Source: Paenisporosarcina antarctica (lineage in GTDB: Bacteria > Bacillota > Bacilli > Bacillales_A > Planococcaceae). From it: DNA of 64,000 nucleotides. Of the stretch, positions 53,980 to 61,976 are shown in pieces. Within the stretch, counting starts at the first letter, position 1; every line of letters starts with the position of its first letter. The position numbers and the translations under genes were made by a program. A model generated the notes under the pieces. That model saw only the letters and a program-made list of their open reading frames with translations, did no database searches and was not told where the DNA came from. The stretch is from NCBI RefSeq assembly GCF_004367585.1, contig NZ_CP038015.1, positions 2,486,001 to 2,550,000 on the forward strand. The letters run 5' to 3'.

Positions 53980-54670
53980 GTGCGGTTGCCGTGTTTATTC
54001 CCGTTCATTTTGATTTAATCCCGTTCACAGTTGTTTTATTCCCGTTCGAACGCAGTTTAATCCCGTTCAAATTAATTTATTCCCATTCAAACATGATTTA
54101 TTCCCGTTCACCCTATTTATCCCATTAAAATAGCCCGAAACACCAAGTGTCAGGGGCTAAGTTGTTTTGGTTTTCGCTTCGCTGCTGTTTGTGAAGTGCA
54201 AGCTACGTTATAGAGTGCGGTTGCCGTGTTTATTCCCGTTCATTTTGATTTAATCCCGTTCATAGTTGGTTTATTCCCGTTCGAACGCAGTTTAATCCCG
54301 TTCAAATTAATTTATTCCCATTCAAACATGATTTATTCCCGTTCACCCTATTTCTCCCATTAAAATAGCCCGAAACACCAAGTGTGAGGGGCTAAGTTGG
54401 TTTGGTTTTCGCTTCGCTGCTGTTTGTGAAGTGCAAGCTACGTTATAGAGTGCGGTTGCCGTGTTTATTCCCGTTCATTTTGATTTAATCCCGTTCATAG
54501 TTGGTTTATTCCCGTTCGAACGCAGTTTAATCCCGTTCAAATTAATTTATTCCCATTCAAACATGATTTATTCCCGTTCACCCTATTTCTCCCATTAAAA
54601 TAGCCCGAAACACCAAGTGTGAGGGGTAAGTTGGTTTGGTTTTCGCTTCGCTGCTGTTTGTGAAGTGCAA
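53980..54670 (+). repeat. Three tandem 235-bp repeats, each with six 21-bp units and a tail (array A4)
   Basis: Copies start at 53980, 54215 and 54450 (GTGCGGTTGCCGTG), spaced exactly 235 bp. Each carries six 20-21-bp units of core TTTAWTCCCGTTC, then AGCCCGAAACACCAAGTGT and GGGGC, a hairpin, then TTTCGCTTCGCTGCTG. Copies 2 and 3 share variants (CATAGTTGG, GTGAGGGG) absent from copy 1, so their split is more recent. No gene is supported in 53849-54697. Confidence 0.92.
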
Positions 54671-54697
54671 GAATAGACACTCGATTCACATTAAAAA

Positions 54698-54723
54698 AGC
54701 GACCGAAGATTCAATTTCGGCCG
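54698..54723. repeat. H2-type dispersed hairpin
   Basis: GCGACCGAA/TTCGGCCGC (one mismatch) with loop GATTCAAT, 38 bases past the stop of the secreted PLD-like gene, so it may serve as its terminator. Confidence 0.7.
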
Positions 54724-54760
54724 CCTGTGACTTTATTATATGTTTGTCCATTTCACATTT

Positions 54761-56728
54761 TTATTGTGTAGTAACCGTACCGCCTGCCTGTGAATAACGC
54801 GCATTAAATTCTTGTAAGAATTGATTCGTAATAGCTGTGTCATGAATGATAAGTAAATTCTCATCATTTATGTCTTCTCCATTCGTACTCCAATTAGTAG
54901 AACCGACAATGACAGTTGGATCGCTATCTGTATCGGCATCAACAATCATCGTTTTACTGTGCAGCTTGCGAGATTCAGTATCTTTAAACACCGGTGCAGC
55001 ATTTGCCCAGCGTGTATTTGGATTGTTGACACTTCCCGTTACAGTTTGACCTGTCATTTCAATACTGGCAGACCACCACTGTGTCCAGAAGCTGCTGTCA
55101 AAAACGCCCTTCACATCAAATCCAGTTAGAGTCCCTTGCTGATCTTCATACGACCCTTCCCACTTGTTTTTCAATTCATCGACTAGAGCCTGATCACTCC
55201 ATGCAAATATGGTGAAATACGTTTTGTAATCAGCTTCGGTTTTAATAAGATTCACCATTCTCGCAATTGCATTGTCACCAGGCGAGAAATACACCTCAAT
55301 GTTTTTACCACCAACTATGATTTGATGGACAGTATTATCAATTTTTCGTGAGCTGAAATTAGAAATTTGAAGATCAGGGGTTAATGTGTCTGTTCCCCAC
55401 ATTTCATTAAACTCTGTTTCATAAATTTCAGCTAATTCCGTAGAGTTTACTTCTACAATATGCTGTTGGTTACCATCAAGAATACCATTGGCCATGTTTT
55501 CGTCTGTCCCGTATAGACCAGTAACCGTGTAATTCCAACTTCCAGTAAACACCCATTTATCATCAATAAGTGCAAATTTATTATGCATTTGAGTCGACGG
55601 AGAGTAATAGCTACCGTCAGCCTTCTGTTCTGCTTCTACAAATAAATAACCTGTCATTTCAGTATTCCCCACCATAATGGTCTTTTGAGGAAAGTCGCTC
55701 GGTGACGATGGCAGACCATGATTTGCACGTTTTGTTGTATCTTCTACAGCCAACATAGGTGATTCTGAGAGAACCGTTATATCATCAGCTGTTCCTATAA
55801 TCATGTCTTGTCCTCGAACCATCTCTTCTATATAAAGCCTCATTAATTCAAATCGTTCAATATAGCTAGGATCTGTCGCATCTTTTGAGTCAGCAATCAC
55901 TCGAACATCAACGCCATCAGATGCTTTCAAAATAAGAGCATCCACGATTTTAGGAAGATTGATTTCATAAGTTGCAAAATCAATACTAGTTTGCGCTCCG
56001 TTTATACGCTCAATTAATCTATTTTCAAGATTCACATTGTAATTAGCTTCATTATTAGGCGACGCATATTGATCAAGTGCACATTTATTAAAGTACACAT
56101 TAATGGCGTCAGGAGCATCTGAAACCTGATTTATACGCTCGACTGTATCAGTACATCCTCCATTTTGAGGTGCTTCAGAATTAGCTTTACCAGGTGTTCC
56201 TATTCCCTCAACATATGTATCTGTAGCCATGCTCCAATTAGCAGAATCTGTTCCAGTAACTAAAGAATCAATTCGTTCCATTGTCGCTTTGGTGTTGTTG
56301 TCACCACTATGCCAAGCATTAACTTGATCAATAACAGCATTGCTTGAGTCTCTTAATTCAAATATTTCGCCTGTGTTTCCCATAGCTCCACTATAAATCT
56401 GGTTAGCTGTAACTTCTGAAACCGTTGTATCATTTGTTCTTTCAAGTATAAAATAGCCATTTGCAGGAATGTTTCCGCTTAGAGAAATGGACGGGGTTCC
56501 ATCTGAGCTAGTTAATGTCCATCCATTTAAAGACTGGGAAGTACTTGTGTTATTGTAAAGTTCAATCCATTCATCATTATAATCTACCGTTGTTCCCATC
56601 CAAGCGATTTCATTAATGACAACTTCCCCGTTAGTTGCAGCCTGAACGCTCGTTATTGGAGAAACTGTAGGTGTAATAATTGCTAGTGCTAAACTAAATG
56701 AAGCTAATATTTTAATAAATTTTCCCAT
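54761..56728 (-). CDS. Secreted lamin-tail and phospholipase D-like protein
   Basis: 655 residues from MGKFIKILASFSLALAIITP, behind AAAAAGGAG. Signal peptide to about VQAA. A lamin-tail domain (VVINEIAWMGTTVDYNDEWI through LNGWTLTSSDG) at about 35-180, then two PLD-like halves with HKD motifs HNKFALIDDKWVFTGSWN and HSKTMIVDADTDSDPTVIVG. Both halves are needed for one active site. Such exported proteins are nucleases or phospholipases for nutrient DNA or lipids. Monocistronic. Confidence 0.9.
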   Translation of the reverse strand: MGKFIKILASFSLALAIITPTVSPITSVQAATNGEVVINEIAWMGTTVDYNDEWIELYNNTSTSQSLNGWTLTSSDGTPSISLSGNIPANGYFILERTNDTTVSEVTANQIYSGAMGNTGEIFELRDSSNAVIDQVNAWHSGDNNTKATMERIDSLVTGTDSANWSMATDTYVEGIGTPGKANSEAPQNGGCTDTVERINQVSDAPDAINVYFNKCALDQYASPNNEANYNVNLENRLIERINGAQTSIDFATYEINLPKIVDALILKASDGVDVRVIADSKDATDPSYIERFELMRLYIEEMVRGQDMIIGTADDITVLSESPMLAVEDTTKRANHGLPSSPSDFPQKTIMVGNTEMTGYLFVEAEQKADGSYYSPSTQMHNKFALIDDKWVFTGSWNYTVTGLYGTDENMANGILDGNQQHIVEVNSTELAEIYETEFNEMWGTDTLTPDLQISNFSSRKIDNTVHQIIVGGKNIEVYFSPGDNAIARMVNLIKTEADYKTYFTIFAWSDQALVDELKNKWEGSYEDQQGTLTGFDVKGVFDSSFWTQWWSASIEMTGQTVTGSVNNPNTRWANAAPVFKDTESRKLHSKTMIVDADTDSDPTVIVGSTNWSTNGEDINDENLLIIHDTAITNQFLQEFNARYSQAGGTVTTQ

Positions 56729-57033
56729 ATTTTTCTCCTTTTTAACAAATATTTGTGTATCATACAATATTATCTTACATGTTTCGACATTTTTTTCATA
56801 TGTAATTTTTGCAAATGTTTTGTTAATTTAATATTTACAAATTTACTTATCGGTGTGCCCATGCAACAAACATTTTATTAAAAACATGCCATATTTAATC
56901 GCTAGCCATGCACTTTGGTTGAAGAAGAGGTGTTTACATTTATAAAGCGAGGCGAGTTTACTGCCATGGCGAATAAGGTTCCTGTATCAATTTGGACAAC
57001 AAACATGCTACTCCTAACCCAAACAACAAAAAA
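56729..57033. other. Gene-free spacer upstream of the secreted PLD-like gene
   Basis: AT-rich DNA that should carry the promoter of the minus-strand secreted gene. No supported gene, repeat or strong hairpin was found before the element at 57034. Confidence 0.45.
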
Positions 57034-57168
57034 GACTGAGCGCAGTGATTTTGTCACTTTCGCTCAGTCCCTTTTACTATAGGAAATCTTACGGAGGGTT
57101 CACGTCCGACTCTCTCCTGAAACCTTTAAATGCAAAAATTAACAACCGAAGATGCAATTCTGATTGCT
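57034..57168 (+). repeat. Composite two-hairpin element, short fourth copy
   Basis: H1 hairpin at 57034-57069 (GACTGAGCG...CGCTCAGTC with centre AGTGAttttgTCACT), then AAATCTTACGGAGGG and ACGTCCGACTC, then degenerate H2 at 57143-57168 (CAACCGAAGATGCAATTC). It follows the left-copy order of 27351-27597 but is shorter. Confidence 0.7.
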
Positions 57169-57296
57169 TTTTGGTTTCTTTATTTTCTATAGTAAATGGT
57201 CTCAGTCATTAGTAGCCTGTATAGACTTCCAATGACCTCAATTAATAACTACTACAGGGTACAGGATTACACTGACTGTGATAACTAGCTGTATAG

Positions 57297-57980
57297 TCAT
57301 CCATAAATAATAAAAATACCGATAACAGCAAGTACATTCCACAAACCATGGGCTATTATAGAAGCCGTCAATCTCTTTGTATATAGATAAAGCAATGTAT
57401 AGACAGTACTCGGAACGAGGAGATCGACCCATTCATTAATATTTATCGGCAGGTGACCCGCTGCAAAGAATATAATGGCAAAAATAGCAGCAATGTATAA
57501 AGCAATCCTTGAGTTTCTGAAAATACCGGCGATTGCCCCAATAACAAAACCTCGATTATATAGTTCTTCAGTCAATCCTCCTCCAATGACCCCCAAGGGA
57601 ATGTACCACAAAATATTAATCCATTGATGATCGAGCATGGTTAGTATCCCTGAAATATCCGCTCTACCGTCTCCACCTGTGTTTGGAATGAGCCAAATAA
57701 ATTGGATAAGCGCCCAACAAATAGCAACAATAGAGCCTAGCAAGGCATCTTCTTTCCATTTAGATGAGGTGAACCCAATTTTCGTGAAATCTAGTTTCAT
57801 ATAGCGAAGGCTGAAATAAATCAGCGGAATAATGAGGGCAGCCTGTAAAATTCCGATGATTGTCAAATTCATTCCTTGATATCCACCTAAAAAGCCCATT
57901 TGAAAAGGAACTTGAGTAAGAGCAAAGAGAATAAATCCTACAAATATTATTAAGAACCACATGACTAAAGACTTTATCAT
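57297..57980 (-). CDS. CPBP family intramembrane metalloprotease
   Basis: 227 residues from MIKSLVMWFLIIFVGFILFA, behind GGGAG; a TTG five codons earlier is possible. About seven membrane helices. The abortive-infection/CAAX protease motifs are EELYNRGFVIGAI (EExxxR), FFAAGHLPININEW (His) and IAHGLWNVLAVIG (His-x-x-x-Asn/Asp region). Such proteases cleave within the membrane; some give bacteriocin immunity. Monocistronic; no bacteriocin genes are nearby. Confidence 0.9.
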   Translation of the reverse strand: MIKSLVMWFLIIFVGFILFALTQVPFQMGFLGGYQGMNLTIIGILQAALIIPLIYFSLRYMKLDFTKIGFTSSKWKEDALLGSIVAICWALIQFIWLIPNTGGDGRADISGILTMLDHQWINILWYIPLGVIGGGLTEELYNRGFVIGAIAGIFRNSRIALYIAAIFAIIFFAAGHLPININEWVDLLVPSTVYTLLYLYTKRLTASIIAHGLWNVLAVIGIFIIYG

Positions 57981-58356
57981 TCTCTGAACTCCCAAGTTTA
58001 TTATTTTATGTCCAATAGTAGATTAACAACAGATGTAACCGTCAAGTACTTTGCTTTCTTATTCCGGTTGGGTTCTTCACCATCTTAAGTTGCCACCCAC
58101 GTTGATTTCGACCGTTTTATTCATCCACATTTAATTAAAATAGAAAGCAATTTTCTTTGTAGTAATAGCATTCATGTTTCTGATTTCGAAAATGGAACAC
58201 GTTTTCCAAGGTCATTATGGACGACAAATCCCTGCACAAAAAGGCAGACGAACGAAGACGCAATTTCGGCAGCTATTAACTTCCAATATTTTTAATAATA
58301 TATGGTGTCACATACACTAACTGAGCAAGTACTGTCCTGTGTGGCAGAATCAAGGT
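57981..58356. other. Gene-free spacer with one degenerate H2 hairpin
   Basis: No gene seen. GAACGAAGACGCAATTTCGG at 58249-58273 is a decayed member of the H2 hairpin family with only part of the stem kept. Confidence 0.55.
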
Positions 58357-58764
58357 TTAATATAAATAAGCAAAATAAATCGCTAGGAGAACCACTAATA
58401 GAAGCGGAAAATAAAAGAGGATTAGTGTTTTTGAAACAGAGACTTTAATCCAAGAATCAACATCTTTTTTGAATAATGATGTATTCATAGAGAAATCAAT
58501 ATCTGCCTCTAAGGTAGCCCTAACTTTGTCATACAACTTTCTGAACAGTTTTTCCTGGTGTAAGAAAAACCCATCAAGTAGCCAAAAAAAGAGTATGGGG
58601 ATAAGCACCGAAAATAAATACTTTGAGTCAATTTCTTTGGGATTCGCAAATACAAATATTCCAACAACTATCGTTACCGTCCATCCCTTTAGCAAAAAGG
58701 AGTTACTTGCCATTCGAAGTATTGTTTGTTGAATAAATTCTAAATGTCTAATTTTACTGTCCAC
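58357..58764 (-). CDS. Small membrane protein paired with a TIR-domain gene
   Basis: 135 residues, start GTG behind GGGGGGTG. Three hydrophobic segments are visible: FLLKGWTVTIVVGIFVFA (about 23-40), YLFSVLIPILFFWLLDGFFL (49-68), and a C-terminal run ending LLVVLLAIYFAYLY. HQEKLFRKLYDKVR after the second helix is a pattern I recall in small membrane proteins found beside TIR and other defence genes. It begins 36 bases after the TIR gene, so they form an operon. Probably a membrane partner or effector; not proven. Confidence 0.7.
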   Translation of the reverse strand: MDSKIRHLEFIQQTILRMASNSFLLKGWTVTIVVGIFVFANPKEIDSKYLFSVLIPILFFWLLDGFFLHQEKLFRKLYDKVRATLEADIDFSMNTSLFKKDVDSWIKVSVSKTLILFYFPLLLVVLLAIYFAYLY

Positions 58765-58800
58765 TTATTAAACACCCCCCTTTAAGTATTTAATGAAATA

Positions 58801-59565
58801 CTAGTTCAAACTAGTATAAAGATCATCAAGAGGATGATTTTCTTTAGTAGAATGAATCCATTTATTTTCCCATTTATTTAAAAATTCCTGATCAATTTTT
58901 ACTAAATCATTTAAATCAACGGTGTAGTTTATCTTTAACTCTTTCTGTGCATTAAAGATTTCCGCTTCAAACTCTCGCTTTATCTTTCTATCAATTTTCC
59001 TCCTTACAACCTTCATGGCAATTAATTCTGTATATATCCATGGAGACTGTGTTGAACTTTCAATCGAATCTTTAGGACTGACAATGGAGTTAGGCGTGTT
59101 CAGAAAAAATATACATTCAGTTTTATCTATCATCTTTAAAAGAGAATTTGTCAGCATCATGTGGATGTGACTAGTTGAATAATTTCTTTTGTTATAATCA
59201 AACGTTTTGCCATCCTCATTTAAACAATAGTCATGATCAATTTGTTTCAATAAATCATTTGAATAGCCCCACAAACCAGAATCTACAAAAGAATTTAATT
59301 TAAATTGACTTTTCAACCAGCCAGCAAGACCTATGGCAATCTTTTCATCTTTATGGGAATGAGAAATAAATACATCTGCATGAATGCTAGGAAACCAATC
59401 ATTTTGAATTTCTTCGCCACTTAATACACCTGAATCTACATGTTTAAATACATAGTTAGTAAAGTCTCTGCTTAGTTTCTTTTGATTCTCACCATTTACA
59501 CGATTTCCTTCATGATAATAATTGGTGAATTCATCAGCAATTTCTACATTAAACCCTAAGTACAT
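58801..59565 (-). CDS. TIR-domain protein (putative anti-phage or NAD-cleaving)
   Basis: 254 residues from MYLGFNVEIADEFTNYYHEG, behind AAAAGGTGAG; an earlier ATG lacks a ribosome site. The first 60 residues have no recognised domain. The TIR fold begins at HADVFISHSHKDEKIAIGLA (about 63-82), followed by FVDSGLWGYSNDLLKQID and, at about 173, the segment QSPWIYTELIAMK whose Glu180 fits the catalytic Glu of NADase TIR domains. It is first in a two-gene operon with a membrane protein. Bacterial TIR proteins commonly act in phage defence by consuming NAD or making cyclic ADP-ribose signals; that is inference here. Confidence 0.82.
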   Translation of the reverse strand: MYLGFNVEIADEFTNYYHEGNRVNGENQKKLSRDFTNYVFKHVDSGVLSGEEIQNDWFPSIHADVFISHSHKDEKIAIGLAGWLKSQFKLNSFVDSGLWGYSNDLLKQIDHDYCLNEDGKTFDYNKRNYSTSHIHMMLTNSLLKMIDKTECIFFLNTPNSIVSPKDSIESSTQSPWIYTELIAMKVVRRKIDRKIKREFEAEIFNAQKELKINYTVDLNDLVKIDQEFLNKWENKWIHSTKENHPLDDLYTSLN

Positions 59566-59863
59566 AAATATCTCACCTTTTCTATTGTTCATATTTTTAA
59601 AATAGTTGCTAAGAATTATTTGGGTTCAATTAAACAAGTTTAGGATTATATCGGTTATTTATACTTTTTGACTATTTTCATAAGTACACTTCTTAATACA
59701 TAACTTTTACATTCGATAGCAATGCCGACTTTCCCTGCGAAATTGTAGATTGACTACAAATAATTCAATAAATAATCATGGTGCATGAAAAAATGAGTTG
59801 CTATATTAATCAAGAAACAAGGACACTTTGGACGGTAACCAACTTCACCAAAACCTAGAAAAT

Positions 59864-59910
59864 GAAAAAGACAATCTAAGTGACTAGGTCACATAGATCG
59901 TCTCTTTTTC
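59864..59910. terminator. H1-type hairpin behind the nitroreductase gene
   Basis: Long stem GAAAAAGACAATCTAAGTGAC with GTCACATAGATCGTCTCTTT and a T run; GTGAC/GTCAC at the top as in other H1 hairpins. It ends the minus-strand nitroreductase transcript. Confidence 0.8.
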
Positions 59911-59954
59911 AAATCCTCGAAGGGTATTTCATTATTCTCCATCTGAGGCGATTT

Positions 59955-60686
59955 TTATTTTAAATGAAATCCCTTTTTCTCTAAAAATGATCGGACATGT
60001 AATCGTTGTGGTTTTTTTAGATATACGGCCATTCCCTTAGTCCACGTTGTAGACTTTTCATTTGTACTTCTATTTTTATAGTATCTTTCTATTTCTTTAT
60101 CATATGTAGGAAGTAGTTCATCGTACTTCACTTCGTCGTACTTATTTTCATGTAAAATTGCATCTACTGGTAGTCTCGGCTTTACCTCATTATGTTCTGC
60201 AGGCACACCCATTGTCATCCCGTAAACAGGAAATACTCCATTTGGCAACTCCACCAAATCACTTATAGCTTCCATCTCATTTCGCACGCCGCCAATATAA
60301 CAGATTCCATATCCCTTTGACTCCGCAGCAAGCGCAAGATTTTGTGCAAAAAGACCAACATCTGTTATTCCAACGATTAAACTTTCCGCATTATCAAAAA
60401 CGATCGATTCGCCGTGCATTTTACCTGCGTGGGACAATCTACTAAAATCTGCACACAACAACAATACAGCACCTGCGCCAAGCATTTGTTTAGGATTTCG
60501 AGATAGTTCTGCTAACTTTTCTCTTTTCTCTTTGTCGGTAACCCAAACTACTGAATAGGCCTGAACAAAATGAGAGGTTGCAGCATGTTGAGCAATTTCG
60601 ACGAGTTCACTGACCTCTTCTCGAGATAGCTGCTTTTCTGTATAACTACGAACCGATGAGTGAGATCTAATTAACTCGATTACCAA
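59955..60686 (-). CDS. NADPH-dependent nitroreductase/FMN oxidoreductase (NfrA family)
   Basis: 243 residues. The N-terminal RSHSSVRSYTEKQLSREEV carries the FMN-contacting Arg and Ser residues; AAESKGYGICYIGGVRN and PVYGMTMGVP follow, as in NfrA1/NfsA-type enzymes. It binds FMN and reduces nitro compounds, quinones or flavin with NADPH. Start TTG behind GGGGGAA. Cytoplasmic; monocistronic. Confidence 0.9.
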   Translation of the reverse strand: MVIELIRSHSSVRSYTEKQLSREEVSELVEIAQHAATSHFVQAYSVVWVTDKEKREKLAELSRNPKQMLGAGAVLLLCADFSRLSHAGKMHGESIVFDNAESLIVGITDVGLFAQNLALAAESKGYGICYIGGVRNEMEAISDLVELPNGVFPVYGMTMGVPAEHNEVKPRLPVDAILHENKYDEVKYDELLPTYDKEIERYYKNRSTNEKSTTWTKGMAVYLKKPQRLHVRSFLEKKGFHLK

Positions 60687-60843
60687 AATGAATTCCCCCT
60701 ATTTTCTCATATATTATTCCCAATGATTATATATTCTATCATTTATTTAAAATTATCGGAATTCTCAAGTCTTCTGGAAAATAAGAAAAGCCGGGCAAAG
60801 TACGCCCGGTCCTTTAAGAAGGGTAACCATAGAAACCCGTTTA

Positions 60844-61060
60844 TTTCCGCTACGGTGGACGCTTTTCAAGGGCTTGGCTTCAGTCTCCTCGGGCCAATAG
60901 GATGTTGGTCACGAAGAAGTTGCCACACGACGTGGCGTTCTTAGTCTTCGTTCCATGTGCTCCTGCAGTTACTCGTTGCAAAGACACTGGCTTTTGGCCA
61001 GTACCTTTCCTGCGCGCCTTCATCTCATGCTTTTCCAGCAGAAGTCGCCACCTACGCTTC
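60844..61060 (+). repeat. GC-rich dispersed intergenic repeat, second copy
   Basis: It begins TTTCCGCTACGGTGGACGC and ends GCAGAAGTCGCCACCTACGC, the reverse-complement layout of the 4041-4207 block, with a different middle. A short hairpin (CCGGGC/GCCCGG) precedes it at 60790-60810. No gene is supported in 60687-61342. Confidence 0.65.
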
Positions 61061-61081
61061 AAGCAACTAGTGTGAATTTAT

Positions 61082-61205
61082 CCGGCGCTGGAAGAACCGA
61101 TTCGGAAACAATTTGTTTCCGCCTGAGGGTCTGAAGCTGAGGTGTGAGCTGGCGCTTGGAGCTAGACATAACAACTCCAAGTACGAAGATATTGCTCGAA
61201 AAAGC
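61082..61205 (+). repeat. Dispersed repeat CCGGCGCTGG...AGTACGAAG, intact copy
   Basis: CCGGCGCTGGAAGAACCGA, TTCGGAAACAATTTGTTTCC (a palindrome), GAGGGTCTG, GGTGTGAGCTGGCG, TTGGAGCTAGACATAACAAC and CCAAGTACGAAGATATTGC in one piece; the same blocks are split at 19789-20004. The H2 hairpin at 61233-61258 (CAATCGAAGATGCAATTTCG) lies right after it. Confidence 0.75.
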
Positions 61206-61342
61206 TGATACTCTCTTGTATAACGAAAAAAACAATCGAAGATGCAATTTCGACTGCTTCATGCTTTCTTACTATTGAATAATAGTCCTCACATTTCCCT
61301 TTAAGAATTGTAAGTCAAACAACCAGTTTTTCATCTCATATT

Positions 61343-61531
61343 TTATTGCGCAACTGGTTTTTTACTTTTCTTACCATAATAACGTTTGATCACTTTAAAT
61401 GATCTTCTTTCTGCATACTTCTTGCACGATTCACAGAAAACCATGCGCATTCCACTACGATTTTCAAATTTAATTAATGTTACATCTTGAATTTTACAGA
61501 TTGCACATGATCTCTTAAATATTTTTATCAT
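61343..61531 (-). CDS. Small Cys-containing, highly basic protein
   Basis: 62 residues from MIKIFKRSCAICKIQDVTLI, behind GGGAG. Two pairs, CAIC (9-12) and CESC (near 34), can hold one zinc; the C-terminus is very basic (VIKRYYGKKSKKPVAQ), suggesting nucleic-acid binding. The last codons contain AACCAGTT, which pairs with AACTGGTT at 61319, so the terminator overlaps the gene end. The family is not recognised. The 61532-61853 DNA that follows is AT-rich and shows no gene. Confidence 0.65.
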   Translation of the reverse strand: MIKIFKRSCAICKIQDVTLIKFENRSGMRMVFCESCKKYAERRSFKVIKRYYGKKSKKPVAQ

Positions 61532-61853
61532 GCAAGAATCTCCCACTTTCCATAATACTGTTTATTAAAACTTATTTATGTAAATAGTAATAGCGATAGG
61601 TATTAGGACATGACATCACGTATTAATAATCATCATTTTCTTGTAATTTTTCCTATAACTTAGTATATATGAATCACTTTATTTTTCATAGCAGAACTTT
61701 TGTGAGATTTTGTCGAATTTCTATTTTTTTATTTATTGTAAGGAAATGTCGAAAAATTCTACTATGTATTGGAATTTCCTCCTTAAATATATACCCCTTA
61801 AGGTAAAATTTTTATATAATAAAATCGACACTGACCTTTTACAACCATAAAAA

Positions 61854-61893
61854 AATAGGACGGCTAATTCCATTGAGGATTAGCAGTCCTATT
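61854..61893 (-). terminator. Terminator of glpD
   Basis: Read on the minus strand: AATAGGACTGCTAAT/ATTAGCCGTCCTATT, one mismatch, then TTTTTTT, 84 bases past the glpD stop. Confidence 0.88.
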
Positions 61894-61976
61894 CGGCTAT
61901 TATTTTAAGTTTAACAACTCTTTAAAGAGCCCATTATGAGAAAGCAGCCACTCTTTAGTTTCTATCATAAATTTTT

